Source of the DNA: a virus
Strand: one strand, 5' to 3'
IMG/VR virus record: IMGVR_UViG_3300018017_000005
Location: 1 to 59,887 of that record
Length of the DNA: 59,887 nt
Positions within the stretch are counted from its first letter, which is position 1, and each line of letters starts with the position of its first letter. The notes under the pieces are model-generated. The model was not told where the DNA came from. It worked only from the letters and a program-made list of their open reading frames with translations, and did not search any database. This document shows, in pieces, positions 35,023 through 43,696 of this stretch. The position numbers and the translations under genes are program-made.

Positions 35023-36140
35023 GTCATCAGGTTATCCGGGGGTTTCCCCTGTGCCGCGTTAGACATCACACGTTCAACTTGAGGACTATCTAGCCCAGGT
35101 TGCGCTCCAGGGGTAGATGCACCGCCACCAAGGTACATTTGCGGCTTTGGTTTCACTGCGCCGATAACATGATGAATTCCTTGTCCGATTGTACCCCCTA
35201 CAGCACCACCGGCTCTGCCAACAAGCTCTCCACCCGTAGAACCGACAAATGGAGTAGCCGTAGACGCCAAGGCGCTACCAAGCGCGTTACCTACCCGTTT
35301 ACCCTTTTGCGGGTTATCAGGGTCATCAGGCTGCATCGCAGTGAGCGCCGCTGCGCCTACTGGCAGAGCCGCAGCGGTTAAAGCACCTTTAGCGCTTATA
35401 TTGCCGAGCCCGTGCTGAAGGATTTCTTTACCGCCTTCGCGCGCACCCTTCTGACGAATTGTATTCGCTAATCCTGCCAAGCTTGACTGCCCCGCTTGGG
35501 CCTTTGACAGAATATGTTCTCGCTGCTCCGCCAGCATCTTGGCCTTTGTTAGTGCTGCCTCGGATTTCGCAGCAAGCGTTTGAACACCCCCAATGTTCGC
35601 TTGATGCAACCCTTTGGCATATTCCGCGGTACCTCTAGCGGCACCACCTGGAACAAGGCCTGTAATAGAATGGAGTTTCTGCTGTCCTTGTCGCGCCGCC
35701 ATACCCAACGGATTATGCAACCCTTGAGTAAGCTTGTTAACCATTTTGGTGCCTCGGCCTCCAGAGGCCAAACCAGCAGCACCCCCTAGAGCCGTACCAA
35801 TGGCAGCACCTCTGCCCGCCCCTGAGAGAGCGCCGAGCCCAGCTCCTAGGAGGTTGCCACCTCCCTCCTCTTCCGGCTTGTTGTACGCATTGTACGCGCC
35901 TCTGGCGCCACCTATAAGACCACCTGCAGCCGCGCCCAAACCCATGCCTGCTCCTGTATTCGTAGCAGAGCGAGCAATGTGCCTACCAGCTGCTTGGATA
36001 GCTGACTGAGTAGCTGGACTATTGATTTGATTCCTAGCTGAGGAAACGGCACCGCGCGCCATATTTCCAAGCAATGCTGGATTAAACGCCTCTTTCCTCA
36101 TCTCCTCGTGCATAAACTGGAGAACAATAGGATCAATCAT
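35019..36140 (-). CDS. glycine-zipper virion-like protein
   Basis: 373 aa. It opens with FMHEEMRKEAFNPALL, a variant of the shared EKIA tag. Residues about 60-135 are Gly/Ala-rich with a zipper pattern (TGAGMGLGAAAGGLIGGARG, AGLGALSGAGRGAAIGTALG), and two more such stretches occur near 240-265 and 300-325 (VGRAGGAVGGTIGQG). Such segments can insert into membranes, so an ejected internal protein or tape-like channel is possible. Coupled upstream of the portal. No family recognised. Confidence 0.75.
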   Translation of the reverse strand: MIDPIVLQFMHEEMRKEAFNPALLGNMARGAVSSARNQINSPATQSAIQAAGRHIARSATNTGAGMGLGAAAGGLIGGARGAYNAYNKPEEEGGGNLLGAGLGALSGAGRGAAIGTALGGAAGLASGGRGTKMVNKLTQGLHNPLGMAARQGQQKLHSITGLVPGGAARGTAEYAKGLHQANIGGVQTLAAKSEAALTKAKMLAEQREHILSKAQAGQSSLAGLANTIRQKGAREGGKEILQHGLGNISAKGALTAAALPVGAAALTAMQPDDPDNPQKGKRVGNALGSALASTATPFVGSTGGELVGRAGGAVGGTIGQGIHHVIGAVKPKPQMYLGGGASTPGAQPGLDSPQVERVMSNAAQGKPPDNLMT

Positions 36141-36142
36141 AG

Positions 36143-37060
36143 TTATCCATTACCCGGCCCTAAGTAGGTAGGCAAGCCTCCTAAAGCTTTCATGTCAGCA
36201 AGCGCTTTATTGGCGTGTCTACGGCCGACGTCTTGTAGCGTTTTAGCATACGAAGCCAAATTACTTTGTGGCGTAGTAGGCGCTACAGAGGCTTTCGCTG
36301 GCATTTTAATTAAGCGCTCCAACGAACGCGCTTGTCGTGTACCTGGCTGAACAAGATGTCCACCAACCCCTCCTACTTGCTTCAATAAAGCTGCGGCGCG
36401 AGCGTTCTCTGGATCCTTTCTTAGGCCGGCAAAAGTACTGGCGGCTCTTGGATCCCCATGAATTGCCATACGCTCTTCTAGCAACGGGGTGATACCTGCA
36501 TGGGACGCATAAGGAGCAGGCATGCGCCCACGTAGCATATCTTTTGCCTCACCTAGCTCATGCCTAAAAACTGCATGATGTGTAGTAGCGTCATCAATAG
36601 GGATATGCATGCCTAGTGACTTATTTACCTTTGACGCTAAGCTCTTAGGAAGCATACTAACCACGCCACCTAATGCGTACCTTCCCTGATCTTTTAGGGT
36701 TTCAAACTCTGTATTTGTTTGTGCTTTTACAGCACCTGGACCTACTTGAATCTGCAAACCACCTTTTGGTGATACCCCAGAAGATGCTGCGCCGACATCC
36801 GAGGGGTGCAAATTTACAGATATATTCTTCAGTTTATTAAGCGCGGCTGCTTGTGCAGGAGTTTTAAGCAGCGAAAGAGCTCGCTGCCTACTTAATGCCT
36901 TACCAGCTAATTCAGGCATGGCAGCAAACGATTTTCGCGCGGCTTCTACCGTAGGTGCACCGATATCACCTAAAGAGATATTTCCGGCGGCCAGCTCTTT
37001 CTGCCAACGTGCCAGAGCGATCTTTTCAAGCTCATCTACAAAAGCGGCGTAATCAATCAT
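36143..37060 (-). CDS. virion-like protein with EKIA tag and HELGEA motif
   Basis: 305 aa from the ATG at 37060; an in-frame start at 37084 lies inside the previous gene and is less likely, and MIDYAAF parallels the MIDPIVL start of the next gene. The N-terminus is AAFVDELEKIALARW, the clearest example of the shared tag. Near residue 185 VFRHELGEAKDML looks like HExxH without the last His, followed by LLEERMAIHGDPRA, so a peptidase-like fold with a lost or altered site is possible. Otherwise Ala/Lys-rich and helical. Overlaps the previous gene by eight bases. Confidence 0.75.
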   Translation of the reverse strand: MIDYAAFVDELEKIALARWQKELAAGNISLGDIGAPTVEAARKSFAAMPELAGKALSRQRALSLLKTPAQAAALNKLKNISVNLHPSDVGAASSGVSPKGGLQIQVGPGAVKAQTNTEFETLKDQGRYALGGVVSMLPKSLASKVNKSLGMHIPIDDATTHHAVFRHELGEAKDMLRGRMPAPYASHAGITPLLEERMAIHGDPRAASTFAGLRKDPENARAAALLKQVGGVGGHLVQPGTRQARSLERLIKMPAKASVAPTTPQSNLASYAKTLQDVGRRHANKALADMKALGGLPTYLGPGNG

Positions 37061-37862
37061 CGTAAACCAGCGGAAGCTGAGCATGCATCTGCTTCCTGCT
37101 CTCCTCTAGGATGTTATGGGCTTCCAGCATACGCTGAAGTTGAACATTTTCTGGTGTAAGCCCTTCAGGCGCTTTATTCGCCTTTCGCACTTCCTCCCAT
37201 TTAGCCTTTATCCCTGCAGTGTCTATATCGTACCTAGAAGCATCAACGTGTACGATATCCGTCATAGGCTCGGTGGGGCAAACAATTCCATCGTGCAGAT
37301 AAACAACTTCAAGGAACGTCCTAACCTCAAGGCCGTACTGGATATCCGAACGAATCTTTGCCGCGATATCTACAGCGATCATAGCTTGAGGCACAGTCGG
37401 CGCGGTAAGTACCCTAAATTCAGCATGTACACCGGAAAGCGCCATTGAACAAGGAACAAAGACCAGCCAGCTACTCCAGAAGGTGTCTACCAAGTGCAGG
37501 GTCTTTACGGCTTGAATTTTATCGATGGTTAGCTGGCTTAGGTCGTCGATACGGAAATCATGAGCTATCTTCATCTCGAGCACACTAGGCTCCCAGCCCA
37601 TCCAATCAACACCGTACTTGTGTAGCAGCGCCACATCCAGCACGAACGGATGCGCATCCGGCATCAAGAACAAATTGTCCGATACAACCTTTGCAACTAC
37701 AGTAGTCGTTTTAGCGCTTGGTGCAGGCTCAAGAATCTCTGCGACAACAGTTGCGCTGTCCTCAGGATCTTCGTGCGCAATTTGAAAAGGAGTCTTGTTC
37801 AGCTCCTCGCTCGTACCTCGCGCCGCTTGGCGCTTGGCTTGTTGAATGATGTCGGTCAGCAT
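37053..37862 (-). CDS. hypothetical structural protein
   Basis: 269 aa, not recognised. The N-terminus is polar (TDIIQQAKRQAARGTSEELN); the middle is alpha/beta with aromatic residues (LHKYGVDWMGWEPSVLEMKI, DTFWSSWLVFVPCSMALSG); the C-terminus is helical and charged (LQRMLEAHNILEESRKQMHA). It sits between the 517-aa and 305-aa tagged genes and overlaps the latter, so a head or tail-assembly role is likely. The composition resembles neck or tail proteins, but no diagnostic motif is visible. Confidence 0.75.
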   Translation of the reverse strand: MLTDIIQQAKRQAARGTSEELNKTPFQIAHEDPEDSATVVAEILEPAPSAKTTTVVAKVVSDNLFLMPDAHPFVLDVALLHKYGVDWMGWEPSVLEMKIAHDFRIDDLSQLTIDKIQAVKTLHLVDTFWSSWLVFVPCSMALSGVHAEFRVLTAPTVPQAMIAVDIAAKIRSDIQYGLEVRTFLEVVYLHDGIVCPTEPMTDIVHVDASRYDIDTAGIKAKWEEVRKANKAPEGLTPENVQLQRMLEAHNILEESRKQMHAQLPLVYDD

Positions 37863-37876
37863 AGCGCGACCTTAGC

Positions 37877-39427
37877 TTACGACATTCGTGTTTCGGTCGC
37901 ATCATTTGCGATGCGCATAAAGACCAACTTCTGGTCGAGCGGGAGCGATTCGAATATAGCCACTGGGTCTTTTTGGAACTCCGTGACTAGCTCTTCGCTA
38001 AAGCGCTTACGCAAGATCTGAGGCTTGGCAGCCGCAATGGCTTTTAGATCCGACACGCGCATATACTCATTGCCAACGACTAGGGTATCTCGAATATCGT
38101 CGTGCTCAGCAACCTTATCGAACGTGGAGAGGTAAGGATCAATAACATCTTGGTCCCAATACTCATCCAACCCAGCCAGCTTATCGATTTCGGTAAGCGT
38201 GCTCGCATAGACTTCTGGTCCTAAAAGACCGCGATTGCTGAAAAGGTCTGTGTAGAGCCTCATAGTATGCGCTGCGCTATGCTCGCTAGCGGTCTTCTCA
38301 TGCAAATTGAACCCCTGCGTATGCGGAGCTAAGAGCTGAAGACGCTGCTCAATGCAAACTTGCAAGTGCTCAGGTGCTGCGTAGTTTGTTTGACCATATT
38401 GCTGCGCTAGCTTGCTCACGCCGATATCCATGGGCGTTGCACGCCGTAGAAGGTTTACGGCAAAGGCGTGCCTATCTTCGGGAGGCAGCATCTTGTGATA
38501 ATTGTCAAAGTACGCGCTAGCAGCTTTGACTTGCCCGTAGCTGTCCAATGGGTACCTACGTGCATAAGGCAGCGCGTAATGCTGCGCGTGCTTCTCTTCG
38601 ATAAGCTGAGAGGGCTCTTTGTCAGTTACGTCGACGTGTGGATGCAAAACCGTTGTGACCTGTGGCTCTGCCTTTTCGTTTTTCTCTTTGACACCAAAAG
38701 CTTGCTCCAGAATCGTATCCGCATCACCTTTGTTTGCTTTGTCAGTATCGACAAGATGCGCGATTTCACCCTCTGCCGTTTTAGCGTAGGACAGCGGCGT
38801 CTTCTTAGTACGAACCAAAGTCTCCTTAGAGCCCTGAGTAGGCATATCCATAGTGCCCACTACATCCGCAGTCTTAGGTACATTAGGAACATGCTCTGGG
38901 CCAGAGAATGCGTTCAAATACTTATTAAGTGCGGAGCGCTCTTCGTCGTCTGCTGGCTCTAGCGCAGCGGTTTTCTGGATATCCCAATGCTGCCCGTCGC
39001 TTCCGTAAATGCCGCCTTCTTGATCTTTCCAAACACGTTGGCGTCCGATAGTTACTAGCGCACCCGTACTGAGCTTCTTCAGCTCTTCTGGTGGCTCTAT
39101 GTCGTACCAACCGCATGCCGTAACCAGATTCTGCGCAGCGACCTTGATTGCCTCAACGGGAAGCTTGTCGAAATTGGACAAAAAGTAGCCGATGTGCAGC
39201 GTAGTATTCCCCGCGTCTACACAGGCGTATTTACGCAGTGTAGTATCTCCTTGCCGCAGTATAAGAGCGAATACGTCATCGGGCAGCGCGTCGAGGTCTT
39301 CCTGAGTCACAGGCTCTGCAGTCTTGATGAAATCAGGGATATCTTCGTATTTTGGATACAGGCTATTGAGGATCTGACCTTCTGAGTCGTCATAAACGTC
39401 AAGAACCAAACCACTGATTTTTTGCAT
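37877..39427 (-). CDS. large tagged virion-like protein
   Basis: 516 aa from the ATG at 39427 (QKISGLVLDVYDD); an ATG at 39463 is also possible, but the frame further upstream runs into the divergent gene and is rejected. It has the densest set of tags of any gene here: FIKTAEPV, IQKTAALE, VPKTADVV, YAKTAEGE, VKAASAY, EKTASEHS, IDKLAGLD and FDKVAEHD. The rest is helical and acidic. It starts the leftward portal operon, so a head or internal virion protein is inferred. If the tags are protease sites it would be cut into many pieces. Confidence 0.75.
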   Translation of the reverse strand: MQKISGLVLDVYDDSEGQILNSLYPKYEDIPDFIKTAEPVTQEDLDALPDDVFALILRQGDTTLRKYACVDAGNTTLHIGYFLSNFDKLPVEAIKVAAQNLVTACGWYDIEPPEELKKLSTGALVTIGRQRVWKDQEGGIYGSDGQHWDIQKTAALEPADDEERSALNKYLNAFSGPEHVPNVPKTADVVGTMDMPTQGSKETLVRTKKTPLSYAKTAEGEIAHLVDTDKANKGDADTILEQAFGVKEKNEKAEPQVTTVLHPHVDVTDKEPSQLIEEKHAQHYALPYARRYPLDSYGQVKAASAYFDNYHKMLPPEDRHAFAVNLLRRATPMDIGVSKLAQQYGQTNYAAPEHLQVCIEQRLQLLAPHTQGFNLHEKTASEHSAAHTMRLYTDLFSNRGLLGPEVYASTLTEIDKLAGLDEYWDQDVIDPYLSTFDKVAEHDDIRDTLVVGNEYMRVSDLKAIAAAKPQILRKRFSEELVTEFQKDPVAIFESLPLDQKLVFMRIANDATETRMS

Positions 39428-39437
39428 AGCGCTACCC

Positions 39438-39466
39438 GAAATACTAGTTGATTCTCCAGGCATAAG
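39438..39466 (+). promoter_or_regulatory. candidate phage promoter upstream of 39506 gene
   Basis: CAGGCATAA at 39457-39465 with an A-rich GAAATA about 18 bases before it, then GAGAATTGGAGG. It lies in the divergent gap before the plus-strand replication cluster and closely matches a copy at 56993 over about 18 bases. Confidence 0.45.
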
Positions 39467-39505
39467 AGAATTGGAGGCAAGCCCGACTAGCCCCCAAGGA
39501 GAAAC

Positions 39506-40282
39506 ATGGAATATGGGCTTTGTCCAAACTGTAACAATGACACAGTTCGGATTGTCGAAAAGAACGACGGATCCGAGGGTAGCCAGTGCTATCAATGTAC
39601 CTGGACGGGTCCTATGTGCTTTGGACGCAAGCACAGCACCGAAGACCCAAAGTGCGCAGGAGGGAACGATCCAGCGTATTGGTCTGGCTCCTCCCACACG
39701 CGAGGACGCTGTTCTTTTTATTCGCGTTGTCAGGAGGCAACCAGAACTATGCTGCCGAGACAGACCTTTGAAATGACCAGCTTACCCACACCGGGCATGC
39801 AATTTACACAGATCCCCGTAACGAACCAGAATGCACCGGCACCAAACTGGGCGCCATTCAACCCGCAGGTACAGCAGGTGCAACAGCCAACACAACAGTT
39901 CATGCCAATAAACCAGTTGGCGTATCGGCCAATGCAACAACAAATGCCGATGCAGGCACAAGTGCAACCACAAGCTCAAATGCAACCTATGCGGGTAGGC
40001 ATGCCACAGCAATATCCGGTATATGGTGGATACGTCGCTGGACAGCAGCAAGGAGCGCCCACCTATTATGTGCCCCCAGAAAACGCATGTATGCCGATGG
40101 CTGTACCACAAAATCACATAATGCCAGGGATGGAAACAGGGTCTTTTTTAGCAAATCCAGAGCCGTATAAACCTGGAGATCCTATTCTACCCATGGCACT
40201 AAAAGCGCTAATGCGATCAATAGGCAAAGCGATCGGTTATACCATTCTAAACATATCCGATTACTTCCCGTGGGGCAGCTAA
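39506..40282 (+). CDS. zinc-ribbon protein with Gln/Met/Pro-rich disordered body
   Basis: 258 aa. Cys 6, 9, 28 and 31 (CPNC and CYQC) form a zinc ribbon, followed by more Cys near 38-74. From about residue 90 to 190 the chain is made of Gln, Met, Pro and Ala (QQVQQPTQQFMPINQ, QQQMPMQAQVQPQAQMQPM), surely disordered. A short helical end follows (MALKALMRSIGKAIGYTI). AAGGAG lies 6 bases before the ATG. First gene of the rightward replication cluster. Similar Met/Pro/Gln-rich tails recur at 47389 and 57558. Function unknown; a nucleic-acid-binding or condensate-forming role is a guess. Confidence 0.75.
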   Translation: MEYGLCPNCNNDTVRIVEKNDGSEGSQCYQCTWTGPMCFGRKHSTEDPKCAGGNDPAYWSGSSHTRGRCSFYSRCQEATRTMLPRQTFEMTSLPTPGMQFTQIPVTNQNAPAPNWAPFNPQVQQVQQPTQQFMPINQLAYRPMQQQMPMQAQVQPQAQMQPMRVGMPQQYPVYGGYVAGQQQGAPTYYVPPENACMPMAVPQNHIMPGMETGSFLANPEPYKPGDPILPMALKALMRSIGKAIGYTILNISDYFPWGS

Positions 40283-40291
40283 ACAAGAGGG

Positions 40292-40309
40292 CCCGGGCGA
40301 AAGCCCGGG
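40292..40309 (+). other. GC-rich hairpin just before a start codon
   Basis: CCCGGGC, loop GAAA, GCCCGGG: seven perfect GC pairs closed by a GNRA-type tetraloop, ending ten bases before the ATG at 40319. There is no T tract after it, so it may be a weak terminator, an RNA-stability element or a translation control site. Confidence 0.55.
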
Positions 40310-40318
40310 TAACCATTT

Positions 40319-40672
40319 ATGGATGCTTCAAAACTTAAGAAGGGCGATACCGTCATATACATTCCGGCGAATAGCAACAGTAAGCAAGAATGTGTAGTAG
40401 AAAAAGTAGGTTCTAAATACGTCTACGCGCATTTCAAAAAATTTTATGCAGAAGACGGCGTTGAGGTAACACGATATGCACCCGCCCAAATACTTACGCT
40501 AGAAGAAGACACCAGAAGAGTACGCGTGCGCATAGCCGCTTATGACATTGCCGAGCTAGGTGTAATCGTCAACGACAAGTTGCTATATGACCATAGTGAA
40601 AAGGCACAGAACAAAATACTAGCTATCCGAGCTGCGCTAGATCCTCTTATCCAAGCTAATAAAGCAAAATGA
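40319..40672 (+). CDS. small SH3/KOW-like protein
   Basis: 117 aa. The N-terminal 40 residues (LKKGDTVIYIPANSNSKQE, then CVVEKVGSKYVYAHF) look like a small SH3-like barrel such as KOW or hypothetical RNA-binding folds; the C-terminal half is helical and basic. There is no ribosome binding site before the ATG, only the hairpin at 40292. Overlaps the helicase start by four bases (ATGA). Function unknown. Confidence 0.65.
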   Translation: MDASKLKKGDTVIYIPANSNSKQECVVEKVGSKYVYAHFKKFYAEDGVEVTRYAPAQILTLEEDTRRVRVRIAAYDIAELGVIVNDKLLYDHSEKAQNKILAIRAALDPLIQANKAK

Positions 40673-42453
40673 AGGTCGTCCGACGAGATCCAGGATACGC
40701 CTATTTAGACCGATTCCTCTGGATGCCAAAACGCTTCATTGACGTAGCATCCATAAAGAGCGCTCTTACCTATGAAATCCGCAGTAGCTACGGAAATGAA
40801 GGGTATGGACGCTTACTTTACCTGTGGAAAGAATCAGCGCACCACTTACTGCTGCCAAGAGCGTTCTGGGATCCCGTTAGGATACCTTGCCCGGTAATCG
40901 ACTGTCGTCCATGTAGCTACCCGCGTATTATTTTCGTGAGCCGCATCAAGCTCGATCACAAGCTTGCAGACGTCAACGGAAAGCGCGTGCTTGTACCTAC
41001 AGGCAACGATATTCAAACCAAAAGTGTCAAGGCACTAGAGGATACTCAGGGAGGGATTTTACAGCTTTCTTGTGGTAGAGGAAAATCAATAGTGGCGCTA
41101 GAACTTATCGCCAGAAAACAGGTACCGGCCATTGTGCTCCTCGACAATACGCAATTGCTCTACCAGTGGAAACGAGAAGTTGAAGCCTGCTTAGATGTAC
41201 CAGGTGGCATCGGAATCTATGGGGATGGACAAAAAGACTGGAAGAAGGGTCTTGTCTTAGCGACTTACCATTCAATTGCCAATTGGTCTGAAACAATACC
41301 TGAAGAAGCGCGTCGCTGGTTTGGTGTAATGATCGCAGATGAAGCACATCACATAAATGCCCCAGTCTTTTCACGCGCAGCCGATATGTTCTATGGAATG
41401 CGCGTTGGGCTTACGGCCACGCCAAAGCGTTCAGACGGTATGGATGTGCTGGCTGATGGGCACATTGGGCCTGTTGTCTACAAAAACCTGTCGCCCATGC
41501 TTATCCCAAGATTTAGCTTCTTGTGGAGCGGGTTGTCTCTGGATTTACGCGATCCGTTTGTAGCACCCAAAGTGCTAGACATTAACGGCGAAGTACATCT
41601 ATCTAAGCTAAACGGGTTCTTTGGACAGTGGCCAGCACGAATCAACATAATTCTTCAGCTTATTCAAATGGCACGGGCGCAAAATCGTGTAGTTCTAATC
41701 TTAAGTAACAGCGTCGACGAAGTGGCTAACCTCATGAACCTATGGGAAAGACCAGGGCATCCCCTCTACACAGATATTCCCATACCGACACCAGCTGACG
41801 TAGGTGAGCAATTAACCCCTATTGTGCTACCAGACAAAGACTACGCAAAAGTATGTAAACGGATAGATCACATTACTGACCGTTTACAGGACCCGCGTTG
41901 GGTAACCAAAGTGGGCACTGGCGAAGTAGCAAAAATACAGGCGGAGCTTACATTGCTGCAACAAGCTATAAAGCAGCACAAAATTGGTGCCAAAATAAAC
42001 AACGAGCTGGCCCGTAGACAAAAAGCTTACATACAACAGCTTGTCGCCGACTCAAAAACAGCTGGGCTGCTTACCTTTGATGTGGATACAAAGGTAAGGC
42101 AACGATTCGTTGCAACGCGTGACCTTATCTTTGCTATTACCAAATACGGAAAAGAGGGGTATGACTGTCTTCGGCTAGATACAGTCATCTTGTCCTCCCT
42201 ATTTTCTGACCGAAATGGCTTGCAGCAACTAATAGGACGTCCTACACGCCCATTACCGGGTAAAAAGACACCGGCTTTCGTAGCCATTGTAGACGACATA
42301 GGGCCTTGCATAGGCATGGCCAAAAAGCTCATGAATCATTTACGGTCCTGGCCTATCGAGGAGGGCGGACCGCATGAACCTATCCTCTTAGGATTCCCCC
42401 CATCATGGAGATCGAGAAGAACGGACACAGTAGCGACCATCTTTGGGCCGTAG
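40669..42453 (+). CDS. superfamily 2 helicase (UvsW/ERCC3-like)
   Basis: 594 aa. Motifs: I SCGRGKS (about 132-138), Ia IVLLDNTQLLYQW, II ADEAHH (about 223-228), III GLTATPKR, then a divergent second RecA domain with VILSSLFSDRNGLQQLIGRPTRP (motifs V-VI). This matches the XPB/UvsW helicase type used in fork regression and recombination. A long helical insertion lies between the two halves (about 375-460). The N-terminal 110 residues may be a damage- or DNA-recognition region. It is coupled to genes on both sides. Confidence 0.88.
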   Translation: MKVVRRDPGYAYLDRFLWMPKRFIDVASIKSALTYEIRSSYGNEGYGRLLYLWKESAHHLLLPRAFWDPVRIPCPVIDCRPCSYPRIIFVSRIKLDHKLADVNGKRVLVPTGNDIQTKSVKALEDTQGGILQLSCGRGKSIVALELIARKQVPAIVLLDNTQLLYQWKREVEACLDVPGGIGIYGDGQKDWKKGLVLATYHSIANWSETIPEEARRWFGVMIADEAHHINAPVFSRAADMFYGMRVGLTATPKRSDGMDVLADGHIGPVVYKNLSPMLIPRFSFLWSGLSLDLRDPFVAPKVLDINGEVHLSKLNGFFGQWPARINIILQLIQMARAQNRVVLILSNSVDEVANLMNLWERPGHPLYTDIPIPTPADVGEQLTPIVLPDKDYAKVCKRIDHITDRLQDPRWVTKVGTGEVAKIQAELTLLQQAIKQHKIGAKINNELARRQKAYIQQLVADSKTAGLLTFDVDTKVRQRFVATRDLIFAITKYGKEGYDCLRLDTVILSSLFSDRNGLQQLIGRPTRPLPGKKTPAFVAIVDDIGPCIGMAKKLMNHLRSWPIEEGGPHEPILLGFPPSWRSRRTDTVATIFGP

Positions 42454-42827
42454 TGGATTCTGGTACTCGTCGGCTGGTAGGAAAACTGGCGGATCTAGCC
42501 TTTAACGCTGACAGCTCACGGCTGTCAGAGGCCATCACCGTGCACGAAGCGCTCACCCTGCACTGCCAGTCTATTAAGGTGATGACACCTCAAGGCCCTG
42601 GGTATCTCTACGAGCCCAATATGACGGCCGTTGATGGCGCGGACGATGCCGTAGACATTACGGTACGTCCTTCCAGCATCCGGCGCTTTAGTGAGATGGA
42701 CGACAACGAGCGGAACGCCTACAAGGCCATGCGCGAAAACGTGCTGGAAAACCTGCAGCGCAATCGTCTTGCAAGGTTGGGCATCACTCAGGCATCACAG
42801 GTTCCGAAAGGAGGCTTACTGGTTTGA
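42405..42827 (+). CDS. hypothetical protein
   Basis: 140 aa, not recognised. It overlaps the end of the helicase gene by 49 bases. The middle (GPGYLYEPNMTAVDGADDAV, then DITVRPSSIRRFSEM) is beta-rich, and the C-terminus helical (NERNAYKAMRENVLENLQRNR). It ends with a TTGA overlap into the glycosylase gene, so the genes are translated together. Function unknown; perhaps an accessory to helicase or repair. Confidence 0.65.
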   Translation: MEIEKNGHSSDHLWAVVDSGTRRLVGKLADLAFNADSSRLSEAITVHEALTLHCQSIKVMTPQGPGYLYEPNMTAVDGADDAVDITVRPSSIRRFSEMDDNERNAYKAMRENVLENLQRNRLARLGITQASQVPKGGLLV

Positions 42828-43696
42828 TTCCTGATGCACGAAAAAGCCTGCCGGTCCTACGCCAAGAGTGGGAGAATTGCACATGCTGCAACCTTGGTGA
42901 GATACGGAAGCAAACTGGGGGTGCCTTCGTTTTCGGAGAAGGCACCCCCGGTACCATCATGTTCATCGGTGAGGGTCCCGGCGTCGATGAGAATGAGCAA
43001 GGCCGCCCTTTTATCGGTAAGAGCGGCCGTTTTCTACGCGACATCCTCGCTAAAATAGGCATCGAGCACTTCTACATTACGAACACCGTTTGCTGTCGCT
43101 CATTCGTTTTTGAGTACGACACAGAGGGGCAGCAAAAGTTTGTCACACGCCATGGGGTGTCTGTACCCGTAGAAAAGGATGAAGCACCAGGCGCGGCACA
43201 GCGCCAAGCATGCCTATCGCGGCTTCAGCAAGAAATATATATTGTCGACCCAATTCTCATTGTGACCCTAGGGGGCACCGCAGCAGAGACACTCCTAGAA
43301 CGAAAGGTTGTCGTCACACAAGAATCTGGGGATCTAAAAGCGGATACAGCCACCACGCTCGGCACAGTCTTACGCCTACCTGGTGCTGGGCACGAAGCAG
43401 TGCTTACGCCAAAAGGCGCATGGAGGCATAAGGTGCGGGGCAACTACGTTATGCCAACACGGCAAAGCACCGTAGTTTACCCCGTGATTCCATTGCTTCA
43501 CCCAGCCTATGTTATGCGCTGCTTATCCGATCGCAGCATCGGTAGCCCAAGAGACATGTTCGCCAACGGCCTAAAGCGAGTGCTGCGTTACTACAACGAG
43601 TACATGAAAATTGCATTCGGCGAAAGTCACAGTAGTGATACTGCTACCACCGACTCTATGGATCTTTACGTGAACGAGGCTGAGTATGATCTATAA
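42824..43696 (+). CDS. uracil-DNA glycosylase, family 4-like (Fe-S)
   Basis: 290 aa, TTG start overlapping the previous stop (TTGA), with AAAGGAGG upstream. Cys 19 and 22 (CTCC), the Cys in ITNTVCCRS and the Cys in QACLSRLQQEI fit the four ligands of the 4Fe-4S cluster of family 4. The catalytic loop is GEGPGVDENEQGRPFIGKSG, and the second loop LLHPAYVMR. An insertion of about 60 residues lies in the middle. The enzyme removes uracil from DNA. It sits between a helicase and other replication genes. A strong hairpin is embedded in the coding DNA (42917). Confidence 0.8.
   Translation: MIPDARKSLPVLRQEWENCTCCNLGEIRKQTGGAFVFGEGTPGTIMFIGEGPGVDENEQGRPFIGKSGRFLRDILAKIGIEHFYITNTVCCRSFVFEYDTEGQQKFVTRHGVSVPVEKDEAPGAAQRQACLSRLQQEIYIVDPILIVTLGGTAAETLLERKVVVTQESGDLKADTATTLGTVLRLPGAGHEAVLTPKGAWRHKVRGNYVMPTRQSTVVYPVIPLLHPAYVMRCLSDRSIGSPRDMFANGLKRVLRYYNEYMKIAFGESHSSDTATTDSMDLYVNEAEYDL
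42917..42949. repeat. 12-bp perfect inverted repeat inside the glycosylase gene
   Basis: GGGGGTGCCTTC, nine-base loop, GAAGGCACCCCC. It encodes TGGAFVFGEGTPG in the glycosylase just before the catalytic loop. A stem this long and GC-rich inside a coding region is unlikely by chance and should fold strongly in the mRNA. Confidence 0.85.

Noticed and set aside
39428-39697. N-terminal extension of the leftward 516-aa gene to 39697
   Set aside because: It runs through the start and zinc-ribbon codons of the divergent gene at 39506, which has a better ribosome site.
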